From: Methanosarcinales archaeon
GTDB taxonomy: Archaea > Halobacteriota > Methanosarcinia > Methanosarcinales > Methanocomedenaceae
NCBI GenBank assembly: GCA_023136155.1
Contig: JAGLRT010000060.1
Location: 1 to 7,410 of the forward strand
Length of the DNA: 7,410 nucleotides
Direction: 5' to 3'
Shown here: positions 1 through 4,889 of the stretch, in pieces
Layout of the letters: every line of letters starts with the position of its first letter
Numbering within the stretch: the stretch's first letter is position 1
Position numbers and translations under genes: made by a program
Notes under the pieces: generated by a model
Seen by the model: only the letters and a program-made list of their open reading frames with translations
The model's database searches: none
Told to the model about the DNA's origin: nothing

Positions 1-2
1 AG

Positions 3-161
3 CAGTTCCCAGGACTTGTTTACCGTATAAAATCACCTAAAATAGTGGTACTCATATTCAGTTCAGGTAAACTGGTGGTAACTGGGGGAAAATCTCCGGC
101 AGATTGTCAGCGTGGAGTTGAGATAGTACGGGAACAACTTGAGAGCATGTCTTTGCTCTGA
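3..161 (+). CDS. tbp: TATA-binding protein (TBP), C-terminal part
   Basis: Only the last 52 codons are in the window; the gene begins upstream. TBP binds the TATA box and, with TFB, recruits archaeal RNA polymerase. The visible peptide starts QFPGLVYRIKSPKIVVLIF and continues through SSGKLVVTGGKSP, the hallmark of the second of the two TBP repeats (beta strands that sit on the minor groove), then a final amphipathic helix ending in ESMSLL. It stops without the acidic tail that many archaeal TBPs carry. Complete archaeal TBPs are about 180-190 aa, so roughly two thirds is missing here because of the window edge, not because the gene is broken. An oligo-T stretch follows the stop codon directly. 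The identification rests on family motifs recognised by eye and is very secure. Confidence 0.96.
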   Translation, partial: QFPGLVYRIKSPKIVVLIFSSGKLVVTGGKSPADCQRGVEIVREQLESMSLL

Positions 162-163
162 GT

Positions 164-174
164 CTTCTTTTTTT
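164..174 (+). terminator. Oligo-T terminator after tbp
   Basis: A pyrimidine stretch ending in seven consecutive T (168-174) lies three bases after the tbp stop. Archaeal polymerases terminate at such T-runs without needing a hairpin. It is only 14 bases before the next start codon, so it may terminate partially, with the small gene at 189 being read through or transcribed separately. Confidence 0.45.
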
Positions 175-188
175 ATCGGCTGATTACC

Positions 189-479
189 ATGTCCTACCGT
201 GAAGCTGTGGCTAAGAGTTTTATCGTGGATGATGAGGTCAGGGAGTTCATCAGCCAGGAGGACCGGGATTTTAGGATTTGCACATCATGCGGCGGTCCTG
301 TGCTAGTTCCAACTGACCTGGTTCCGGTTAAACCTACTGACGTGGAAGTTAAGGTAGGTGATAATTCACTGTTTGTTTCTATCATACAAGCCAGGTTCAC
401 AAGACGTATCCATAGCTCAATACTGGACCAATACCAATATATGATGTCAGCGGATCTGGACCGCTGTGAACTGGATTAA
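189..479 (+). CDS. Small conserved-looking CxxC protein downstream of tbp
   Basis: A 96-aa protein of unknown function. The N-terminal 28 residues are charged and probably helical (VDDEVREFISQEDRDF). A single CTSCGGP motif at residues 31-37 resembles half of a zinc ribbon or a redox CxxC; one later cysteine (about residue 93) is the only other thiol, so a complete four-Cys zinc site is not present within one chain. The middle (VPTDLVPVKPTDVEVKVGDNSLFVSIIQARFTRR, read in pieces) looks like a compact beta-rich fold, followed by a helical, Tyr/Met/Asp-rich end. No signal peptide or membrane segment is seen. The ATG lacks a clear Shine-Dalgarno sequence, so it may be leaderless or translated from a tbp read-through transcript. 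I do not recognise a named family; the same-strand position 27 bases after tbp suggests, but does not prove, a link to transcription. Confidence 0.75.
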   Translation: MSYREAVAKSFIVDDEVREFISQEDRDFRICTSCGGPVLVPTDLVPVKPTDVEVKVGDNSLFVSIIQARFTRRIHSSILDQYQYMMSADLDRCELD

Positions 480-508
480 GTGAATTGGTAAAAATAGTTT
501 TTGAACAT

Positions 509-537
509 TAAAACCGATTTTACAATTATCGGTTTTA
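509..537. terminator. Bidirectional hairpin terminator between convergent genes
   Basis: A perfect 10-bp inverted repeat (TAAAACCGAT at 509-518, ATCGGTTTTA at 528-537) with a 9-base loop lies between two convergent genes. On the + strand it is followed by CAATTTTTGTATTTATT; on the - strand it is followed by AT-rich sequence with T-runs. Both features fit termination in either direction. The right arm is repeated downstream at 570-582. Confidence 0.6.
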
Positions 538-582
538 CAATTTTTGTATTTATTATTTTGGGATTGACGATTATCGGTTTTA
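525..582. repeat. Direct repeat ATTATCGGTTTTA, two copies
   Basis: ATTATCGGTTTTA occurs at 525-537 and again at 570-582, each followed within a few bases by TTTTTGTAT. The second copy contains the stop codon of the - strand winged-helix gene. The 45-base spacing and shared flanks suggest a local duplication of the terminator half-site. Confidence 0.7.
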
Positions 583-1182
583 TTTTTGTATGATTTTCTG
601 GAACTGGATTGCCTCATGAGGATACTCCGGTATTTCCGGTATTTCCGATAGTTCCTTTATACAATATTTCCGCTTGTTGCGGTTACCTGTGCGTTCAAGT
701 TTATCTTCCCGGTATAGCCTTGAAAGGTATGTGGACACAGTGCTCAGGTTGATGGTACCATATATCCGGTCATAGTCCCTTTTTACTTCAAGTGATGTGA
801 ACCAATGGCCCTTGTATTCAAAATTTAGGAAAAGTTCCAATCGTTCTTTAATTGTAAGGAACTCGTTCTTTAGCTGATTGTATTCTTCTACAGCAATGCC
901 AAAGTTACGAGCCCCCTGGGTTTTGGCTTGGGTGTTTTGAGTCGTTTGAAAGGTAGGTTGATTAATCGGAGTTGTTTGTACTGGTTGAGGCTGCACAGTG
1001 GGGCTGTTCGGAGCCATTTGAGGTGCAGCAAAAGCAGTCTGTTGTGAAATCGTAGGTGAAGAATTGTATAGGCTGGTGAACTTGTGAATTAGATTTAATA
1101 AAGTCTCTGGAGTAAGGTTGCCAATAATCTCAGTCCTGTCAATAGAACCGTCGTCCATTTTTATTTCGACACGTATTTCCAT
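580..1182 (-). CDS. Winged-helix protein with Gln/Pro/Thr-rich linker, putative DNA-binding regulator
   Basis: A 200-aa protein with three visible parts. Residues 1-40 form a small charged domain (MEIRVEIKMDDGSIDR, then helix TPETLLNLIHKF). Residues 41-90 are a low-complexity Gln/Pro/Thr linker, probably disordered. Residues about 111-176 look like a winged helix-turn-helix: a helix (IKERLELFLNFEYKG), a second helix, a recognition-like helix (NLSTVSTYLSRLYRED), then a wing (KLERTGNRNKRKYCI). The tail is acidic/Pro-rich (IPEIPEYPHE). No membrane segments. The start is well fixed: GAGG lies 8 bases upstream and an in-frame stop occurs shortly before. I do not recognise a named family. The wing and basic residues suggest DNA binding, and the N-terminal domain could mediate dimerisation or ligand binding (inference). 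It is divergent from the amidohydrolase across a repeat-rich spacer, so it might regulate itself or that cluster. Confidence 0.8.
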   Translation of the reverse strand: MEIRVEIKMDDGSIDRTEIIGNLTPETLLNLIHKFTSLYNSSPTISQQTAFAAPQMAPNSPTVQPQPVQTTPINQPTFQTTQNTQAKTQGARNFGIAVEEYNQLKNEFLTIKERLELFLNFEYKGHWFTSLEVKRDYDRIYGTINLSTVSTYLSRLYREDKLERTGNRNKRKYCIKELSEIPEIPEYPHEAIQFQKIIQK

Positions 1183-1190
1183 TTCATTGT

Positions 1191-1194
1191 CCTC
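1191..1194 (-). promoter_or_regulatory. Ribosome-binding site of the winged-helix gene
   Basis: On the - strand GAGG (within TTGAGGACAATGAA) sits 8 bases before the ATG at 1182. This supports that start over the out-of-frame ATG at 1187, which would have only a 3-base spacing and yields an 8-codon peptide. Confidence 0.65.
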
Positions 1195-1224
1195 AAAATT
1201 AGAGATTTATATCGAAAGAAAGCA

Positions 1225-1249
1225 GCCGCAAATCCCCCCAGATTGCGGC
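1225..1249 (-). ncRNA. GC-rich hairpin in the leader of the winged-helix gene (possible structured RNA)
   Basis: GCCGCAA at 1225-1231 plus TC at 1233-1234 pairs with GATTGCGGC at 1241-1249, giving a 9-bp stem with one bulged A and a 6-base loop. Read on the - strand it is followed by TGCTTTCTTTC and lies about 40 bases before the GAGG of the winged-helix gene. It may be a leader structure, an attenuator or the end of a small RNA. Only the pairing is observed; a function is inferred. Confidence 0.35.
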
Positions 1250-1305
1250 CGGCATCCCTCGCCTCGAAAGTATTCCATCCCCTCCGATGATTGTCCACTC
1301 CTACA

Positions 1306-1326
1306 ATGTGAATGTGTAATTCACAT
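1306..1326. promoter_or_regulatory. Inverted repeat ATGTGAAT-N5-ATTCACAT, possible operator
   Basis: A perfect 8-bp inverted repeat (1306-1313 and 1319-1326) with a 5-base spacer, a usual geometry for a dimeric winged-helix regulator. The right arm shares ATTCACA with the repeats at 1474, 1627 and 1642. On the - strand it sits just downstream of TATA-like TATATG (1325-1331), so it could overlap the start of the winged-helix transcript. Confidence 0.45.
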
Positions 1327-1473
1327 ATAGTATTGTATTTAACATAAAGTTGTATATCACTGATCATATATATAATGGGTAGGAGAAATAGGGGTAAATG
1401 TAAGTCTGTACCTAAAAATAGCTATTTAACACATGTTTAATGTAAAAATACTCTGATTTTTATTGTTTTTAAC

Positions 1474-1651
1474 ATTCACACCATCACAATACATATTTAC
1501 GCTAAATAAAATCTATTTTATTTTCATCTATTTTTCTACTGGAACTGAGGGGGTTAGTCTATTACAGGTGAATACTAACAATCACAGATAATATTTATAA
1601 ATGTAAGCTTAACACAGTTATATTTAATTCACACCAATTCAATTCACACCA
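1474..1651 (+). repeat. Three direct copies of ATTCACACCA upstream of the amidohydrolase
   Basis: Exact ATTCACACCA copies occur at 1474-1483, 1627-1636 and 1642-1651. The last two extend to AATTCACACCA and are 15 bases apart. They lie about 25-57 bases downstream of the TATA box at 1594, close to the predicted transcription start, as expected for repressor sites; the first lies about 110 bases upstream of that TATA box. Confidence 0.55.
1594..1601 (+). promoter_or_regulatory. TATA box for the amidohydrolase cluster
   Basis: TTTATAAA preceded by purine-containing GATAATA matches an archaeal BRE/TATA element. Transcription would start near 1620-1626, leaving a leader of roughly 125 bases to the ATG at 1749. 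The paired AATTCACACCA repeats begin right at this expected start. Confidence 0.5.
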
Positions 1652-1748
1652 GTACAAATTGTAGTGAAACCTGTAAATGTATGAGTGTGATAAGATGCAT
1701 CCTCCAGTTGCACAATCAATATCAATTAAGAGGAATAATATAAAGAAA

Positions 1749-2852
1749 ATGTCTGATGAGCATGTTATTTCGGGGACCATTGTTTATGGCGATGAGCCCA
1801 GACTCATCGAAGGATACCTGTGCGTGAAAGATGGCATAATCACAGAAGTGGGGACTGATTCGGCAGTAGACGCCACACTGGATGGGTTGGTGACTCCGTG
1901 TTTTGTCAACGCGCATACTCATATAGGTGATTCTATTATCAAGGACCCGCCACTGTCTGACCTGGACAGCCTGGTGCGACCTCCCAATGGTTTAAAACAT
2001 CGTGTACTCGATGAATCGCTAGCTTTCGACCTAAAGGATGCCATGCACCGGACATTAAATGATATGATACGGACGGGTACATGTGCATTTTGCGATTTCA
2101 GGGAAGGCGGAATAGAAGGGGCGTCCATGCTGGCAGATACCCTTGCCACGAATACATACGCTTCTGGCGGTCTTGAAGGGATGATAATGGGCCGGCCGCA
2201 GCATCCAGGGAGATCAGGCAACTTTGAACTGGATGACTTGGTGGAGGTCTGCAACGGAATCGGTATGAGCGGGGTCAATGATGTTCCTTTCGAAGTGCTA
2301 CAAATTGCATCCCGTGTTGCCCGCAGAGCAGGAAAACTTTTCGCCATACACGGAGGTGAAAAAGATATTTCAGACATTTCGAGGTCAATTGAACTGAAGC
2401 CTGATTTTATTGTGCACTTGACACATGCTTCTGAGGCACATATTAAACAGCTCGTGGATGCAGATATACCTGCAGTAGTCTGTTCAAGGTCGAATTTCGT
2501 AACTCGTGTAGGTTCTTCCGCCCGTCCTCCAGTTGCCAAGATGCTGGAGATGGGTGTCACGGTTGCAGCAGGCACAGACAATGTTATGTTGAATTCGGCT
2601 AATATGTTCTCTGAAATGGAATTCCTGTCAAAGGTATATGGGCTGGAGGACAGACAGGTATTTAATATTTGTACACTTAATGGTGCTCGGGTACTTGGAC
2701 TTGCGGAACATTTTGGTTCAATACAGGAAGGAAAGCAGGCAAAGCTGATGGTGCTGGATAAAAAATCTTCCAATTTATCAAACAGCCATAATATGCTTGC
2801 CAGTTTTGTAAGGCGAGGCAGACCTGATGACATTAAGACTATAATTACTTGA
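1749..2852 (+). CDS. Amidohydrolase, deaminase-like (cytosine deaminase/chlorohydrolase superfamily)
   Basis: A 367-aa metal-dependent hydrolase. Using the ATG at 1749, residues 1-49 form the N-terminal beta segment (ISGTIVYGD, then LCVKDGIITEVGT), followed by the TIM barrel with HxH at 56/58 (VNAHTHIGDS), HGGE at 201-204, His223/His226 (VHLTHAS), and Asp277 (AAGTDNVML). This is the usual metal-ligand series of the family. The HxxE pattern at 201-204 is typical of the aminohydrolase (deaminase) branch. The C-terminal ATLNGAR-like segment (CTLNGARVLGL) and IQEGKQAKLMVLD close the beta sandwich. The substrate cannot be read from sequence; a nucleobase, nucleoside or related compound is possible. 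An alternative ATG at 1677 would add 24 AT-rich, non-conserved-looking codons without a ribosome-binding site; GAGG at 1730-1733 favours 1749, though its 15-base spacing is long. UspA follows after 15 bases, so they are probably co-transcribed. Confidence 0.9.
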   Translation: MSDEHVISGTIVYGDEPRLIEGYLCVKDGIITEVGTDSAVDATLDGLVTPCFVNAHTHIGDSIIKDPPLSDLDSLVRPPNGLKHRVLDESLAFDLKDAMHRTLNDMIRTGTCAFCDFREGGIEGASMLADTLATNTYASGGLEGMIMGRPQHPGRSGNFELDDLVEVCNGIGMSGVNDVPFEVLQIASRVARRAGKLFAIHGGEKDISDISRSIELKPDFIVHLTHASEAHIKQLVDADIPAVVCSRSNFVTRVGSSARPPVAKMLEMGVTVAAGTDNVMLNSANMFSEMEFLSKVYGLEDRQVFNICTLNGARVLGLAEHFGSIQEGKQAKLMVLDKKSSNLSNSHNMLASFVRRGRPDDIKTIIT

Positions 2853-2867
2853 ACGGAGGGAGATTTC

Positions 2868-3320
2868 ATGAAAAGCGAGATATTTAAGAAAATTGTTGTT
2901 GCAACGGACGGTTCGGAAAATTCAGTAAATGCCGTCAAACACGCTGTTGAAGTTGCACGGATATCAGAAGCCAGTCTTTCTGCTATGTATGTTGTGGACA
3001 CAGGGGTTTTTGCATCTATTCCTGTTGATATGGCAATGGGGGACATGTATGAAATGTTGAAAAAGGAAGGTGATGATGCTGTTAAAAAGGTGGAAGATAT
3101 AGCCCATGCAGCGGGTATTGAAATCGAAAGTTTCAATGTTGAAGGACATCCTGCTGAGGAAATTATTAAAATATCAGAAAATGTTTCAGCCGACCTCATA
3201 GTTATGGGAACCCTTGGAAAAAGTGGTCTTGATAGATTCTTACTGGGGAGCGTGGCAGAAAAGGTATTAAGGAACTCAAATATACCAGTGATGGTTGTAA
3301 GAGGGGAAAAAACCAAATAG
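2868..3320 (+). CDS. Universal stress protein, UspA family
   Basis: A 150-aa single-domain cytoplasmic protein of usual length. The N-terminus FKKIVVATDGSENSVNAVKHA is the classic first strand and loop with the ATP-contacting Asp. Near the C-terminus (residues about 114-130) MGTLGKSGLDRFLLGSVA gives the G-2x-G-9x-G-S phosphate-binding motif, followed by VLRNSNIPVMVVR. The protein is therefore likely of the ATP-binding type. The Gly-rich ribosome-binding site GGAGGGAG (2855-2862) is strong and correctly placed. It sits 15 bases after the amidohydrolase stop and 40 before the CBS gene, so the three form a likely operon. USPs of this kind act as nucleotide-dependent sensors or stress-adaptation factors; the specific partner here is unknown. 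Confidence 0.95.
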   Translation: MKSEIFKKIVVATDGSENSVNAVKHAVEVARISEASLSAMYVVDTGVFASIPVDMAMGDMYEMLKKEGDDAVKKVEDIAHAAGIEIESFNVEGHPAEEIIKISENVSADLIVMGTLGKSGLDRFLLGSVAEKVLRNSNIPVMVVRGEKTK

Positions 3321-3360
3321 TACAAGCACCATCAAAAACCAAAATAGGAGTTTTACAAAA

Positions 3361-4212
3361 ATGCCTGGTTTTACAATAGTTGAAGACATAATGGTACGGG
3401 ATGTTGCTTATGCTTCATTGCCTGGTTCCAGGGACGAAATACTTGAAATCCTAAAAAAGAAACATGTCTCTGGCGTGCCTGTGGTAAAGAAGGATGAACT
3501 TGTGGGTATCGTTACCAGGACTGACCTTCTAAAGTATCCTGAAGAAGAGCAGTTGGCTATCCTGATGCATAGAGACCCCATTACAATCAAACCCGACGAG
3601 TCTATTGTGGATGCTGCCAAGACAATACTGAAACACAAAGTCAGGCGGCTACCCGTTGTTGAAAATGGTACACTCTTAGGTCTGATTACCATAGCAGATA
3701 TTGTGGGTGCTGTTGCAGGCTTAAGCATTTCTGAGCCTATTAGTGACATCATAAGTGACCAGACAATTGTTATTTGGGACAAAACCCCTGTTTCATTTGT
3801 GGGAATGATGATGGAGATGGCAGAGGTAAAAGCTGCACCTGTAGTGAATATGAACCGGGAAGTGCTTGGTGTAATAAATGACAAGGACCTTATAAATATG
3901 AGCATCATCGAAGATTCGCTTGAGCATTCTGATATGTCTGCGGGTTCGGATGACGATGCATGGACATGGGAATCAATGCGCGATACTATGAGCCTGTATT
4001 ACAGTGTGTCCAAGATAAAACTTCCGGATTCTACTGTGAGTGAAGTCCTGAACCTGAAAGGTGAACCTGTGACTGTTGTACCCAACACTACGGTGAGTGA
4101 CGCTGCCAGGAAACTGAAACGCAACAACTTCGACCAGATGCCTGTACTATCTGCTCGAAATAAACTAATTGGAATGCTCCATGACTTTGACCTGCTCAAG
4201 GCACTGGTATAA
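3361..4212 (+). CDS. Stand-alone protein with four CBS domains
   Basis: A 283-aa soluble protein built almost wholly of CBS motifs: CBS1 about residues 5-58 (IMVRDVAYASL, VSGVPVV, LVGIVTRTDLLK), CBS2 65-118 (MHRDPITIKPDESIVDAAKTI in pieces, RRLPVVENG, LLGLITIADIV), CBS3 126-180 (more divergent, AAPVVNMNREVLGVINDKDL) and CBS4 229-283 (VVPNTTVSDAARKL, QMPVLSARNKLIGML). Residues 184-225 are an acidic insert (AGSDDDAWTW) separating CBS3 from CBS4. Two CBS pairs form Bateman modules, which in other proteins bind adenine nucleotides or S-adenosyl compounds. No catalytic or membrane domain is attached, so it must act on a partner. GGAG at 3347-3350 lies 10 bases before the ATG. Its place after a UspA gene suggests a shared nucleotide-sensing role (inference). 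Confidence 0.93.
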   Translation: MPGFTIVEDIMVRDVAYASLPGSRDEILEILKKKHVSGVPVVKKDELVGIVTRTDLLKYPEEEQLAILMHRDPITIKPDESIVDAAKTILKHKVRRLPVVENGTLLGLITIADIVGAVAGLSISEPISDIISDQTIVIWDKTPVSFVGMMMEMAEVKAAPVVNMNREVLGVINDKDLINMSIIEDSLEHSDMSAGSDDDAWTWESMRDTMSLYYSVSKIKLPDSTVSEVLNLKGEPVTVVPNTTVSDAARKLKRNNFDQMPVLSARNKLIGMLHDFDLLKALV

Positions 4213-4259
4213 TGGCAATGTTCGATACATTCATTAGTGATAATCACACATGTAATTAC

Positions 4260-4264
4260 GGAGG
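4260..4264 (+). promoter_or_regulatory. Ribosome-binding site fixing the TTG start of Sec61-beta
   Basis: GGAGG with a 9-base spacing to TTG at 4274. No ATG is available at a sensible position: the first in-frame ATG (codon 18) lies inside the conserved SSAGLMRYY motif, so it cannot be the true start. Confidence 0.75.
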
Positions 4265-4273
4265 ATAAGTATC

Positions 4274-4447
4274 TTGGGAAAGAAGAAACAGACAGGTAGC
4301 GGCCTGCAGTCATCAGCTGGTCTGATGCGGTATTATGAAACTGATGAAACTACATTCCACATGGATCCAAAATTAATAGTGGTAGGTGGAGTGCTGATAG
4401 GACTTATGTTATTATTGCTCAATTACAAGTTTGGCCTCTGGCCCTGA
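4274..4447 (+). CDS. secG: Preprotein translocase subunit Sec61-beta (SecG)
   Basis: A 57-aa protein with a TTG start, easily missed by ATG-only searches. It is the small, tail-anchored beta subunit of the archaeal SecYE-beta protein-conducting channel. The sequence begins MGKKKQTGSGLQSSAGLMRY, where SGLxSSAGLxRYxE is the family signature, followed by the DETTFHMDPKLIVV segment (the DPK/DP motif precedes the membrane) and one transmembrane helix about residues 34-50 (LIVVGGVLIGLMLLLLN). It ends KFGLWP. Length and architecture match archaeal homologues of about 50-60 aa. It starts 61 bases after the CBS gene; it may be part of that transcript or have its own weak promoter. A 440-base gene-poor stretch follows. 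Confidence 0.93.
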   Translation: MGKKKQTGSGLQSSAGLMRYYETDETTFHMDPKLIVVGGVLIGLMLLLLNYKFGLWP

Positions 4448-4478
4448 AATCCTGTTTTACAGCCTGCACAACAAAATT

Positions 4479-4715
4479 TTATTGAAATACAGTCATCGGT
4501 TTACAGAGTTTTAATCCAACTGGAACTAACCATATTTCGTATACTGGTACACCAGGCTCATGTTCACTGGCCTGCAATAACTTAATCATATGTCTGGTCT
4601 GGATATGTATGGCATTATCTGCAATCATTACCTGATGCCCTGTTAAAAGTCTCCTTGGAAGTGGTATACTGCGTGGCGTTATGGCAGATGGTGCAGTTGG
4701 GAATAAGTTAATCCT
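4479..4715 (-). pseudogene. Possible transposase remnant (IS630-like DDE fragment)
   Basis: On the - strand 78 codons are open between a stop at 4718-4716 and one at 4481-4479. The peptide includes GHQVMIADNAIHIQTRHMIK and later HEPGVPVYEIWLVP. An aspartate in a (V/I)xxDNA-x-IH context followed some 30 residues later by an EIWxxP segment resembles the second catalytic region of IS630-type transposases, which continues into a PYSP-LNPIE motif. Here that last part reads LVPVGLKLCKP, so the element would be inactive, and the N-terminal half is absent. I saw no clear terminal inverted repeats. Similarity is judged by eye only; a different or chance origin is quite possible. Confidence 0.3.
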
Positions 4716-4832
4716 TCAAGTGTATACTGGTGTTAGTCATGTAGGTGCCGTTTGTAAGCATACTTTCTGCATACTGTCAACTATGGTCAAGAATTCCTCA
4801 TTTTAGGCGGTTTAAAATTCCCCACCCCAATA

Positions 4833-4863
4833 TTGGTTTAAAAAACCAAATCTTAAGTTAATA
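4833..4863 (+). promoter_or_regulatory. Hairpin and weak promoter-like sequence before thpR
   Basis: TTGGTTT at 4833-4839 pairs with AAACCAA at 4843-4849 across a 3-base loop. The centre TTTAAAAAA and the following TTAAGTTAA (4853-4861) are possible TATA boxes; the latter is 29 bases before the thpR ATG, compatible with a leaderless transcript, which would explain the missing ribosome-binding site. Confidence 0.3.
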
Positions 4864-4889
4864 GCGACCTTATCTAATTGTGACAATAC

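Larger units (their letters stand above)
1183..1748. other. Long divergent intergenic region with regulatory-looking sequences
   Basis: About 570 bases separate the start codons of the divergent winged-helix gene and the amidohydrolase. No convincing gene is seen; short open frames here lack codon structure and ribosome-binding sites. The part nearest the winged-helix gene (1222-1300) is unusually GC-rich, while 1330-1680 is strongly AT-rich. It holds a hairpin (1225-1249), an 8-bp inverted repeat (1306-1326), a TATA box (1594-1601) and three copies of ATTCACACCA. It most likely contains promoters in both directions plus operator sites and a long leader for one or both genes. Confidence 0.65.
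4448..4889. other. Gene-free stretch with decayed coding sequence
   Basis: No intact gene is seen between Sec61-beta and thpR. The GC content is closer to that of genes than in the 1330-1680 spacer, and - strand frames stay open for tens of codons with protein-like composition but are broken by stops and a frame change. The last 90 bases (4800-4889) look like true intergenic DNA, with a 7-bp hairpin (4833-4849) and AT-rich promoter-like sequence. Confidence 0.55.

Noticed and set aside
1118..1367. Two short overlapping frames (1118-1330 + and 1161-1367 -) in the divergent spacer
   Set aside because: No ribosome-binding site suited to either, no protein-like motifs, and partial overlap with the winged-helix gene start; the GC-rich hairpin explains the sequence better.
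1366..1377. TATATATAA run as a promoter
   Set aside because: It could act as a TATA box in either direction, but it lies in very AT-rich DNA far from both start codons and nothing fixes its orientation.
1919..3325. A 468-codon open frame on the - strand across the amidohydrolase and UspA genes
   Set aside because: It is antisense to two strongly recognised genes, its composition is Ser/Ile/Pro-rich as expected for the complement of coding DNA, and it shows no domain motifs or ribosome-binding site.
4237..4247. Short palindrome GTGAT-A-ATCAC before Sec61-beta
   Set aside because: Only five bases per arm and single copy; too weak to call an operator or terminator.
4539..4731. Repeated GTATACTGGT at 4539-4548 and 4722-4731
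   Set aside because: Two 10-base copies in decayed-looking sequence without regular spacing or symmetry; not enough to call a repeat element or IS ends.
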